Source: Anaeroglomus sp964630775 (GTDB taxonomy: Bacteria; Planctomycetota; Phycisphaerae; Sedimentisphaerales; Anaerohalosphaeraceae). From it: 64,000 nucleotides of DNA. This document shows positions 16,791 to 24,060 of this stretch, in pieces. A program made the position numbers and the translations under genes. Positions within the stretch are counted from its first letter, which is position 1, and each line of letters opens with the position of its first letter. Location: NCBI GenBank assembly GCA_964630775.1, contig CAZVYY010000007.1, positions 65,859 through 129,858 of the forward strand, given 5' to 3'. The notes under the pieces are model-generated. The model had not been told where the DNA came from, ran no database searches, and saw nothing but the letters and a program-made list of their open reading frames with translations.

Positions 16791-16869
16791 TTGCGCATTC
16801 TTATCTTTCATCGCGTCAGGACACTTCGCGGTGTCCACAGAGTTATTGTCATATTAGAACGAGGAAATT

Positions 16870-17343
16870 ATGCCCCCAGCCCTGCTGTTTGATTATAAGC
16901 AACTGGATTTAACCAAAGTTGAGTTTGACCGTACCGCAATCGCGGAAGTCAATCCACAATCCTACGAAATGTCCCAGCTTGACGGAATCACCTGGTATGA
17001 TCTCGATAAGATGATGTGTCTGGGCTATAAAGATGTTACGGATAAAGAATTCTGGGTTCGCGGGCACATTCCCGGCCGGCCTATCATGCCCGGCGTCATC
17101 ATGATCGAAGCGGCCGCACAGCTTTGCAGTTTCTTTATGAGGAGAATCTACGGTTTGAAGGGATTTATCGGTTTTGCCGGAATCGACGAGACCAAATTCC
17201 GTGAAACCGTCGTTCCGGGCAATCGTCTGTATATGCTGGGGCATATCCACAAAGTCCGAAGCCGGCAATTCTCCGCCAAAGTGCAGGGAATTGTCAACGA
17301 CAAGCTGGCTTTCGAGACCGTTATCAGTGGAATGAATGTCTGA
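16870..17343 (+). CDS. FabZ-like 3-hydroxyacyl-ACP dehydratase (hot-dog fold)
   Basis: 157 residues. GHIPGRPIMPGVIMIEAAAQ contains the catalytic His66 and Glu80 of FabZ/FabA-type dehydratases, followed by FAGIDETKFRETVVPGNRLY, the conserved substrate-tunnel segment. It dehydrates beta-hydroxyacyl-ACP in fatty acid or related lipid synthesis. The 50-residue N-terminal section is longer than canonical FabZ and diverged, so it may act on a special acyl chain rather than serve core synthesis. GAGGAAATT precedes the ATG. Its stop overlaps the start of the UvrC-like gene by one base. Confidence 0.9.
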   Translation: MPPALLFDYKQLDLTKVEFDRTAIAEVNPQSYEMSQLDGITWYDLDKMMCLGYKDVTDKEFWVRGHIPGRPIMPGVIMIEAAAQLCSFFMRRIYGLKGFIGFAGIDETKFRETVVPGNRLYMLGHIHKVRSRQFSAKVQGIVNDKLAFETVISGMNV

Positions 17344-18506
17344 TGCCGCCCCGACTTGAAGAGTCCTTTGCTTCCTCTTTGAGTCTGGGTTCTGAAACTG
17401 AAATAATTCCAGCCCTTGCGGGTATCCCTGCCCGCAGGGGTCTTATTCTTTTTGCCGACTCCGCAGATCGCCCTATTCAGATGCTGTTATGCGCCGATCT
17501 GCGCCGTACGGCACGCGCCCGGCTGCTGACACAGAATCGACAAATGTCCCGTAAAGCAGACATTTCCAGGGTCTGTACACGGATTTATTATACATGCTTT
17601 CAGAGCGAATTTGCCTGTCAGAAGGCCTACATTACCCTGTGCCGCACGTTTTTTGCCGACCAGTTGGCCGACCTGGTCCAGTTACCCAGACCCTGCTATG
17701 TCAAACTGGAAGTTCGGCTAAAGCTGCCCTGGTTTGCCGTCACGGATAAACCAGCACTGGATAAGAACACGGCGATATGGGGACCATTTATCACCCGGAA
17801 GAACGCCAATCAATATGCGGAGATACTCACCAAGGCGTTTGGCCTGTGCCGCAACGCCGAGTGCCTTTCTTCGGGCCGATATGACCTGTGCCCCTATTAT
17901 CAGATGAAGACTTGTCCAGGCCCCTGCCTGCATCCGGAACAACAGGCTCAATATCAACAGGCTATCGCAGATGCTGTTGCGGTTGCTGACGCCGGGCCTG
18001 GTGAGCATATCGCCACACTAACGGCCTCGATGCAGACTCTCTCTAAGAATCTGGAGTTTGAAAAAGCCCGTCATATTCGGGATCAAATTGAACTCCTCAA
18101 AAAACTAACCCAGCCTGAATTTCGTGAGATTGGCCCCCTGTCGGCGTTTCGTATCCTGCATATCGACCTGGCTCAAAAAGACAAAAAGAATCTGTTGTGG
18201 ATTGCCTTTGTCGCAACCGCCTCCGACATTCGTGAACTCACATTCTCACTGGAACAGCTTGATGCGGTAATCTCTGCTGTTCGGGATGTCGATACCTGTC
18301 AAACAGACACCCGCCCTGCCCAAATTCAGGAAAATCTGGGCCTGATTTGTCGATTCCTGTATCGCAGCAAAAAAGCGGGCCTGTGGCTGAATTGCTCCGA
18401 TGGGAACGGTTTGAAGCCGGACACGCTTTTAGAACAGATAAAAATTGCATTTCCGAGGGTTTCTCTCGATTTCGACAAAATGCAATCCCAAGAAGAGGCG
18501 GACTGA
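17343..18506 (+). CDS. UvrC-like protein with degenerate GIY-YIG domain and UVR motif
   Basis: 387 residues resembling the N-terminal half of excinuclease subunit C. The GIY-YIG region is eroded: GLILFADSADRPIQMLLCAD replaces the usual (G/P)VY...YVGKA.NL, so the catalytic Tyr and Gly are gone. The cysteine-rich segment is preserved (FGLCRNAEC, DLCPYYQMKTCPGPC; C169, C174, C183, C191, C195), as is a UVR motif near 235-270 (NLEFEKARHIRDQIELL). The EndoV-like and HhH domains of real UvrC are absent. It may bind DNA or UvrB without cutting, or act in another process. It starts on the fabZ-like stop; an ISL3 relic directly follows its end, so a 3' truncation is possible. Confidence 0.7.
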   Translation: MPPRLEESFASSLSLGSETEIIPALAGIPARRGLILFADSADRPIQMLLCADLRRTARARLLTQNRQMSRKADISRVCTRIYYTCFQSEFACQKAYITLCRTFFADQLADLVQLPRPCYVKLEVRLKLPWFAVTDKPALDKNTAIWGPFITRKNANQYAEILTKAFGLCRNAECLSSGRYDLCPYYQMKTCPGPCLHPEQQAQYQQAIADAVAVADAGPGEHIATLTASMQTLSKNLEFEKARHIRDQIELLKKLTQPEFREIGPLSAFRILHIDLAQKDKKNLLWIAFVATASDIRELTFSLEQLDAVISAVRDVDTCQTDTRPAQIQENLGLICRFLYRSKKAGLWLNCSDGNGLKPDTLLEQIKIAFPRVSLDFDKMQSQEEAD

Positions 18507-18519
18507 TCCCGATGACCAT

Positions 18520-18916
18520 TCTTTGATAATTCGGAAAAGCCCTGTGCTCAATCTTCAATCCAACTCGGCTGCATCCTGAAGGGTCAATACACCGCACAAG
18601 TCGATGACATACCGCTTCAGGGAGCAGGTGTAATTTTCTTGGGGTCGGCAAACTGCAGATTGGCCTGGCGTATCGCGCCGCCGCAGTCCTTACAGAACAG
18701 CCGGGGGAATACCCACTACCAATTCAACCTTCTTATGCCCGACAGGCAGAGTCTTGAATACCCATCGCGTATGGCCATACTGAATCACATGCCGACAGCA
18801 ACAGACTGGACAGCGTATCTCACTGGGAGACAGACTGCCTTGAATGACCGTCTTGCCGTCAAAAAATCGGTACGAAGGTGTTGCGCTAAACGAATCTCAA
18901 AGGTGTGATATAACAT
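18520..18916 (-). pseudogene. Remnant of an ISL3-family transposase, N-terminal half
   Basis: Read on the minus strand from 18916, frames shift but the protein is recognisable: MLYHTFEIRLAQHLRT, then IRCPVCCCRHVIQYGHTRWV, FKTLPVGHKKVELVVGIP, RLFCKDCGGAIRQANLQFAD, and SLKRYVIDLCGVLTLQDAAE. These are the zinc-binding N-terminus and helix-turn-helix region of ISL3 transposases. At least three frameshifts or stops interrupt it, and homology ends near 18520, just before the DDE domain. The matching C-terminal half lies at 34.2 kb on the opposite strand. Not functional. Confidence 0.8.
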
Positions 18917-19255
18917 ACTTATGGACAAGGCTTTATACTCCAAATAAGGGGTTTGTCCCCCCTATCATAAAGCTATGTCTTTTTTTTTGCAATTACCTAT
19001 CCATTAACCGGATGATCCGCATTTCTGAACAATACTCACATTCCATATCTAAGAGAAATTATTGGAAGTGCCTTTCGAAATCCTCTATGGGGTGCTGGTC
19101 TGTCATACGAGCATGATGGGATATGACTGTTCAAAAAGAGGCATTGGTGAAAAACAAACTTGTGCTTATTCCATCTCGGGTTATCTTTTATGTTGGATGC
19201 TTTTTGTACACAATTTAGCCGTAGTTTGCGGAAAAGCAAGCAAAACTATGTGCAA
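18917..19255. other. Gene-free stretch between the ISL3 relic and repeat copy A
   Basis: AT-rich sequence with no convincing reading frame on either strand. A run of C/G (GGGGTTTGTCCCCCC near 18948-18962) and a T10 tract are the only features that stand out. It probably includes the old left end of the ISL3 element, but I could not identify an inverted repeat or target duplication. Confidence 0.5.
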
Positions 19256-19422
19256 TGGATATGATTATTCCGCGGCGGCCGCGGGCCGCTTTTTATGCCG
19301 CGCAAATACAGAGGAACAGGTTGCCCTGCATAGCCGCGGTCACTATGCTGTTGCAGAATGCAGGCGGCACAAAGATTTTTCGCTGCGCCAAAACGGAACC
19401 TATTAAACAGGATCAGTATAGC
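19256..19422 (+). repeat. Dispersed repeat, copy A, ending at the GH43 start codon
   Basis: This 167-bp stretch aligns with the reverse complement of 40949-41125 (copy B) and, at its ends, 45241-45347 (copy C). Shared parts are TATGATTATTCCGCG at the 5' end, then a hairpin GCGGCC-GCG-GGCCGC followed by TTTTT, TATGCCGCGC, AGCCGCGGT, a GGCGGC segment, and GGATCAGTATA at the 3' end. In copy B the hairpin is ACGGCC-ACG-GGCCGT, a compensatory change of the closing pair. The 3' end lies two bases before the GH43 ATG and supplies AGGA as a possible ribosome site. No transposase or coding frame is conserved among copies. Confidence 0.75.
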
Positions 19423-20790
19423 ATGAATAAAATATATGGGATGGCTATAATCGTATTTCTAACGGGTTTGTGTCATGCAGACAATCCGATCATCCAAACA
19501 AAATACACTGCCGATCCGGCCCCGATGGTTTATGAGGGTACGGTCTATCTTTATACCACCCACGATGAAGACGATGCCACCGGTTTTAAAATGTTTAACT
19601 GGCTGCTCTATAGTTCGACAGATATGGTCAATTGGACGGATCATGGAATTATAGCGAGTGTGGCGGAGCCGAATAAGACGTTCAAATGGGCTGACGGCCA
19701 TAGTGCATGGGCGCCTCAGTGTATCGCCAGAAACAATCGGTTTTACTTCTATTGTCCCACGATCCTCAAGGGGCGAATGGCCATTGGTGTGGCGGTGGCG
19801 GACAGTCCGTTGGGACCATTTATTGATCCTTTGGAAAAGCCCCTGATCTATCGCGGCAATCCGGGGGACTATGACCCTGCGGTTTTCATCGACGATGACG
19901 GGCAGGCGTATCTGTATTGGGGGGGGAACGGCCCCTGTTTTTATGTGAAGCTCAATGAAGACATGATTTCTATTTCAGGGGAGATTCAGACGGCATCCAT
20001 CGATTTTACCGGCACTCCTCCCGAGGCGTCTTACACGGAAGGTCCGTGGCTTTGGAAGAAGGATAGCCACTACTACCTGGCCTGGGCGTCCCGCTGCTGC
20101 CCCGAAGGTATCGGCTATGCCATGAGCGACAGTCCTGCGGGACCCTGGAAGTGCAAAGGCACGATTATGGATCCGCACCCTCACTCGGACGGCAACCATC
20201 CGGGAATTATTGATTATCAGGGGACATCCTATGTTTTCGGCTTAAATTATGAGCTGTTTTTTACGCTTCAGGGCCACCGAAAGAAACTGGAAAGGCGTTC
20301 GGTATGCGTAAAAACAATGAGCTACAACCCCGATGGCACGATTCAGAAGGTTTCCTGGTGGGGAGACGGCACGGCGATACCGAGCGTGCCCCAGGTCGGC
20401 TATCTTAATCCCTACCAGACAACACAGGCCGAAACGATCTGCTGGGCTTCGGGTGTCAAAACCGAAAAATGCAGCGAAGGCGGGATGAATGTCTGTAACA
20501 TAGAAAACGGAGATTACATCATGATCAAAGGTGTGGATTTCGGCAAGGGGGCGGCATCCTTTAAAGGCCGGGTTGCCTCAGAAACGAAAGGCGGGAACAT
20601 TGAAATCCATCTCGGCAGTCCAACCGGGAGACTGGCAGGAACCTGTGTTGTTTCCGGCACTGGCGGCTGGCAAAATTGGGAAACCGTCCCCTGCACGGTT
20701 AATGGCGCTGTCGGAGTACATGACTTGTACCTGGTATTCACCGGCGGCGATGGGAAACTGTTCAACTTTAACTGGTGGATATTCAATTAA
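19423..20790 (+). CDS. GH43-family glycosidase (arabinofuranosidase/xylosidase-like) with C-terminal CBM6-like domain
   Basis: 455 residues with a signal peptide (MNKIYGMAIIVFLTGLCHA). The five-bladed propeller shows the three acidic residues of GH43: Asp in TADPAPMVYEG (base), Asp in GDYDPAVFIDDDG (pKa modulator) and Glu in YTEGPWLWKKD (acid). The last ~120 residues (KCSEGGMNVCNIENGDYIMI ... HDLYLVFTGG) are a beta-sandwich carbohydrate-binding module of the CBM6 type. It likely releases arabinose or xylose from hemicellulose or pectin side chains outside the cytoplasm. Upstream in-frame codons to 19255 lie inside repeat copy A and are rejected. It heads the GH43-GH127-GH29 cluster. Confidence 0.9.
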   Translation: MNKIYGMAIIVFLTGLCHADNPIIQTKYTADPAPMVYEGTVYLYTTHDEDDATGFKMFNWLLYSSTDMVNWTDHGIIASVAEPNKTFKWADGHSAWAPQCIARNNRFYFYCPTILKGRMAIGVAVADSPLGPFIDPLEKPLIYRGNPGDYDPAVFIDDDGQAYLYWGGNGPCFYVKLNEDMISISGEIQTASIDFTGTPPEASYTEGPWLWKKDSHYYLAWASRCCPEGIGYAMSDSPAGPWKCKGTIMDPHPHSDGNHPGIIDYQGTSYVFGLNYELFFTLQGHRKKLERRSVCVKTMSYNPDGTIQKVSWWGDGTAIPSVPQVGYLNPYQTTQAETICWASGVKTEKCSEGGMNVCNIENGDYIMIKGVDFGKGAASFKGRVASETKGGNIEIHLGSPTGRLAGTCVVSGTGGWQNWETVPCTVNGAVGVHDLYLVFTGGDGKLFNFNWWIFN

Positions 20791-20803
20791 AGAAAATACG
20801 ATA

Positions 20804-21172
20804 ATGAATCGAAGTCCTGTCATTCAGAATGGAACCATCCGGCCTTTAATAGGGATGTTATTCCTTTGGTCTGTAGCGCTGGCCGGCTCAGAGACAACTG
20901 AACTGTTGGCCCATTGTCGCTTCGAACAGATTCAGCACCTTCGGGGTGATCCCGCCCCATCAGTTGCAGATGAGCCGCTCACTGCAGACAACCGGGGTCC
21001 GACCGAACCACAGCCTTATATATTCGACAGTTCCGGCAAGGGGAATGTTCTGCAAGTGCGCAGTTCAAGGCCGTCGCCCAACGTCTTTTCCGAGAATGTG
21101 CCCTCTGTGACGGTTGACGGCAGGCCCAATACCCAGACCGTCGATGGCGCAAGTGTGCAGCCAAAGCAATAA
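20804..21172 (+). pseudogene. Truncated secreted protein, N-terminal fragment of a LamG-like jellyroll protein
   Basis: 122 codons: hydrophobic signal (IGMLFLWSVALAGS) then LLAHCRFEQIQHLRGDPAPS and YIFDSSGKGNVLQV, the start typical of LamG/concanavalin-like domains that follow signal peptides in planctomycete glycan-active proteins (LLAHW.FDE...DSSGNGNHL). It stops after VDGASVQPKQ, well before the beta-sandwich could be complete, and no continuation appears in any frame before 21287. Probably a 5' remnant of a larger hydrolase lost by deletion. Confidence 0.55.
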
Positions 21173-21286
21173 TACGTGAATAAGCATAGGGAACAATGGC
21201 TTGAAAAAGGATTATTCAGTATCGTGGAATCTCAATCGTGGAATTTTAGAACAAGACACATGAGCCTGTGAAACAGGAATCCGAAT

Positions 21287-21937
21287 GTGAAAGACGTGAA
21301 GTTCGATAAACACAGAATGCAGCGGCTGACCACCTTCGCTTTTCTGGCGGCAATTGCCGGTTGCCCGACCTGTTTCTCGCTTGGGTTAATCCCTGATGTT
21401 GCTGCACCGCAGGCAGAGGACAGCGTACCGATGGGCGACCTGAGATTATTCTCTGAATTGAAGCTGGTGGATATCCCCGTGTCGCCCGGCCCCTTCGAGC
21501 CGACATGGGAATCTATCGAGAAAAATTATCCCGGTGGACCGGCGTGGCTTCGCCAGGCCAAGTTCGGTATCTGGGTTCACTTCAGCTCGCAATCCGCCGG
21601 CGAGGGGGAACAGGTCAACGGCATGCTGAAGATGCTTCCCGGAGGAAAACTGGAACGTCATCACGCGAACTTCAAGTTCAGCCCTCAGGACTTTCGTTTC
21701 ACGGTCGGCAATAACGATGCGATCTACGCGTTTTGTATGACCGTACCGTCGCCCGGAACGCAGTTGAAAATCAAATCGCTCGGCATGGATGAGAAATACT
21801 CTGACAAGCCGGTTAAGCATGTGAGTCTGCTGGGGTATGATGGTGAGCTGAAATGAAAGCAGGAACACGATGGCCTTGCGATTGTCTGTCCGACAGAAAT
21901 GCCGTTTGCGGCGGCCATTGTGTTCAGGATTGAATGA
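21287..21937 (+). pseudogene. GH29 alpha-L-fucosidase remnant with the catalytic core deleted
   Basis: The frame from GTG 21287 encodes a signal-like N-terminus, then PFEPTWESIEKNYPGGPAWL and AKFGIWVHFSSQSAGE, the start of a GH29 barrel. It then jumps to KFSPQDFRFTVGNNDAIYAF and SLGMDEKYSDKPVKHVSLLG, the C-terminal beta-sandwich. About 250 residues, including the catalytic nucleophile, are missing. A TGA at 21854-21856 (probably once TGG) interrupts the tail, which continues in frame as KQEHDGLAIVCPTEMPFAAA to a second stop at 21937. Both lesions mark it as a pseudogene beside two intact GH29 genes. Confidence 0.8.
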
Positions 21938-22006
21938 GGGCTTGTGACATTGATTTGCTCAAACCGGAGGTTGAATCGATTCTTGTTTCAGATAGGACGG
22001 AACGGT

Positions 22007-23914
22007 ATGAATTGTATGATGAAGATCGCTGTTATGTTATGTTGCTCTGTTACACTGGTTCAGGCCGGTGTTTCTATGGTACAAAGGCTGGATGCTTCTC
22101 AGGTGAAGCTTTTGCCGGGAAGCATTTTTTATGATCGCCAGGAACTTCACCGCCGGGGTTACGTTGGTTCGTTCGATCCGGACAAGCTGCTGTTCCATTA
22201 CCGTGCACTGGCGAAGCTGCCGCAGCCGCAGGGGGTAACCTCCGGATACGACGGATGGGACAGCGGATTTATTCGCGGCCATATGGCAGGGCACTTTCTT
22301 TCCGCGGCGTCACGCATGGCCGTGGCGACAGGCGATGCGTCATTCAAAAAAAAGACCGATTACATGGTCGCTGAACTGGCCCAATGCCAGGATGCTTTAA
22401 ATCAAGGGGGGTATCTTGCGGCTTTTCCGTCGGGGGCGTTCGACCGTCTTGAGGGCAAGCCGGGCAACAGCGGCGGTGTGGTTGTGCCGTATTACATCAT
22501 CCAAAAAATAATGACCGGCCTGCTGGACACATATCATTATCTCGGTAACGCCCGGGCGTTGGACGTTGCGGTGAAGATGGCGGACTACTTCGAAAATCGG
22601 CTCGCGGCGCTCACTCCGGAGGAGATCGAAAAAATATTTCGCACGGATGTCAGCCGCAATCCGCAAAACGAATTCGGCGCGATGAGCGATGTACTCGCTG
22701 AGCTTTATTCGATTACGGGCGACCAAAAACATTTGGATGCGGCGCAGCTATTCAATCGTTCCTGGTTTATCGATCCGCTCGCAGCAGGCCAGGACCGGCT
22801 GGCCGGACTGCACGCAAATACCCACATTGCCCAGGCGGTCGGCATTGCGCATTGCGGCAATCTCACCGGCAATCCCAACGAACTGAAAGCATCGGAAAAT
22901 TTCTGGAAATTGGTGACCCGGCAGCATATGTTTGTGATCGGCGGCAATTCGTTCAGGGAATGGTTCGGAAAACCCGGGGTAGAAACCGGCGAATCCATTG
23001 ATGACGACAAGAAACTGCCGGCGACGACCGCGGAGAGCTGCAATACGCACAATATGCTGAAACTCACCACTCGTCTGTTCGAGCGCGAGCCGCGCGCCGA
23101 ATACGCTGATTATTACGAGCGGGCGCTCTGCAATCATCTGCTGGCCACGGTGGCCCCGGACACCGGAGCGGTCACCTATTTTACTCCGCTGCACGGGCAT
23201 TTTCGCACCTATCTGGACGGAACGCATTGCTGTGTGGGGACAGGCATCGAAAACGCATCGCGTTACAGCGAAGGCATCTATTTTAAGCGGGACAGCGTAC
23301 TGTGGATCAATCTCTACATTCCGTCGGAACTGAATTGGCAGGATGTCGGTCTCTTGCTCCGTCAGGAGGGCGACATCACGAAGGGACAGCCGGCTCGCTT
23401 CACCATCGTCAAGAGCGACGGGAAATCAGCAACGCTGAACTTCCGCATTCCGCATTGGATTTCCGGCTCGGCGATTCTGACTTTGAACGGGAAGGTGGAA
23501 AAGAAAACGGAGAAGCCCTCCGCCTATGTGGCGCTGAATCGGGAATGGAAAACCGGCGATGTTGTCACGCTTACGCTGCCTGCCGCGCTTCGGTTAGAGC
23601 ACGCGAAAGATTCGCCGTCGATGGTATCGGTTTTTTGGGGTCCGGTGCTGCTGGCCGGTGAACTGGGACGCGGGAATATGCCAAACGATTATGCGGATAA
23701 AGATGCCTATCTGAAAATGCCGCCCAAGGCCGTTCCGGAGATTCAATCCACTTCCGGAAATCCTGCCGACTGGTTTGAGCCGATGCCGGGTCAGCCATTG
23801 GTCTTCAAAGCCCGCAATACAGGTCCGGCGGATGGAATCCTCTTTCGGCCGCTCTATGAACTCCATCATCAGTATTATTCCGTCTATTGGAATTGCCCGA
23901 TGGCGAAGTTTTAA
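22007..23914 (+). CDS. GH127 beta-L-arabinofuranosidase-like glycoside hydrolase
   Basis: 635 residues from the ATG at 22007, chosen because AGGACGG lies nine bases upstream; the signal peptide is MKIAVMLCCSVTLVQAG. The (alpha/alpha)6 barrel carries the GH127 metal/catalytic cysteine signature: TTAESCNTHNMLKLTTRLF and, later, THCCVGTGIENASRYSEGIY, supplying the Cys-rich zinc site and Cys nucleophile of this family. Also GWDSGFIRGHMAGHFLSAAS and NEFGAMSDVLAELY. Likely role: release of terminal beta-L-arabinofuranose from plant arabinan-containing glycans or extensin-like glycoproteins. It follows the GH29 pseudogene by 69 bp, on the same strand as GH43 and both GH29 genes. Confidence 0.93.
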   Translation: MNCMMKIAVMLCCSVTLVQAGVSMVQRLDASQVKLLPGSIFYDRQELHRRGYVGSFDPDKLLFHYRALAKLPQPQGVTSGYDGWDSGFIRGHMAGHFLSAASRMAVATGDASFKKKTDYMVAELAQCQDALNQGGYLAAFPSGAFDRLEGKPGNSGGVVVPYYIIQKIMTGLLDTYHYLGNARALDVAVKMADYFENRLAALTPEEIEKIFRTDVSRNPQNEFGAMSDVLAELYSITGDQKHLDAAQLFNRSWFIDPLAAGQDRLAGLHANTHIAQAVGIAHCGNLTGNPNELKASENFWKLVTRQHMFVIGGNSFREWFGKPGVETGESIDDDKKLPATTAESCNTHNMLKLTTRLFEREPRAEYADYYERALCNHLLATVAPDTGAVTYFTPLHGHFRTYLDGTHCCVGTGIENASRYSEGIYFKRDSVLWINLYIPSELNWQDVGLLLRQEGDITKGQPARFTIVKSDGKSATLNFRIPHWISGSAILTLNGKVEKKTEKPSAYVALNREWKTGDVVTLTLPAALRLEHAKDSPSMVSVFWGPVLLAGELGRGNMPNDYADKDAYLKMPPKAVPEIQSTSGNPADWFEPMPGQPLVFKARNTGPADGILFRPLYELHHQYYSVYWNCPMAKF

Positions 23915-24060
23915 GGATTCTCTTCAGGTTGCAAATTCTTTGAAATAGTACGTAACTTGTGAATACGCCTATACTTAGATGTGCGTCAACGGAAATCATA
24001 ACGCAGTCCCGGTTTAAATACAGTCGGCAGTTTCCTGAGTTTTTGCAGAAAGGAATTTAA

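Noticed and set aside
16819..16836. GGACAC-TTCGCG-GTGTCC hairpin after the Hc1 gene as a terminator
   Set aside because: Short stem and no T-run follow it; may be incidental. A similar CTCGCGGTG-containing hairpin near 12310 also lacks a T-run, so no repeat family was claimed.
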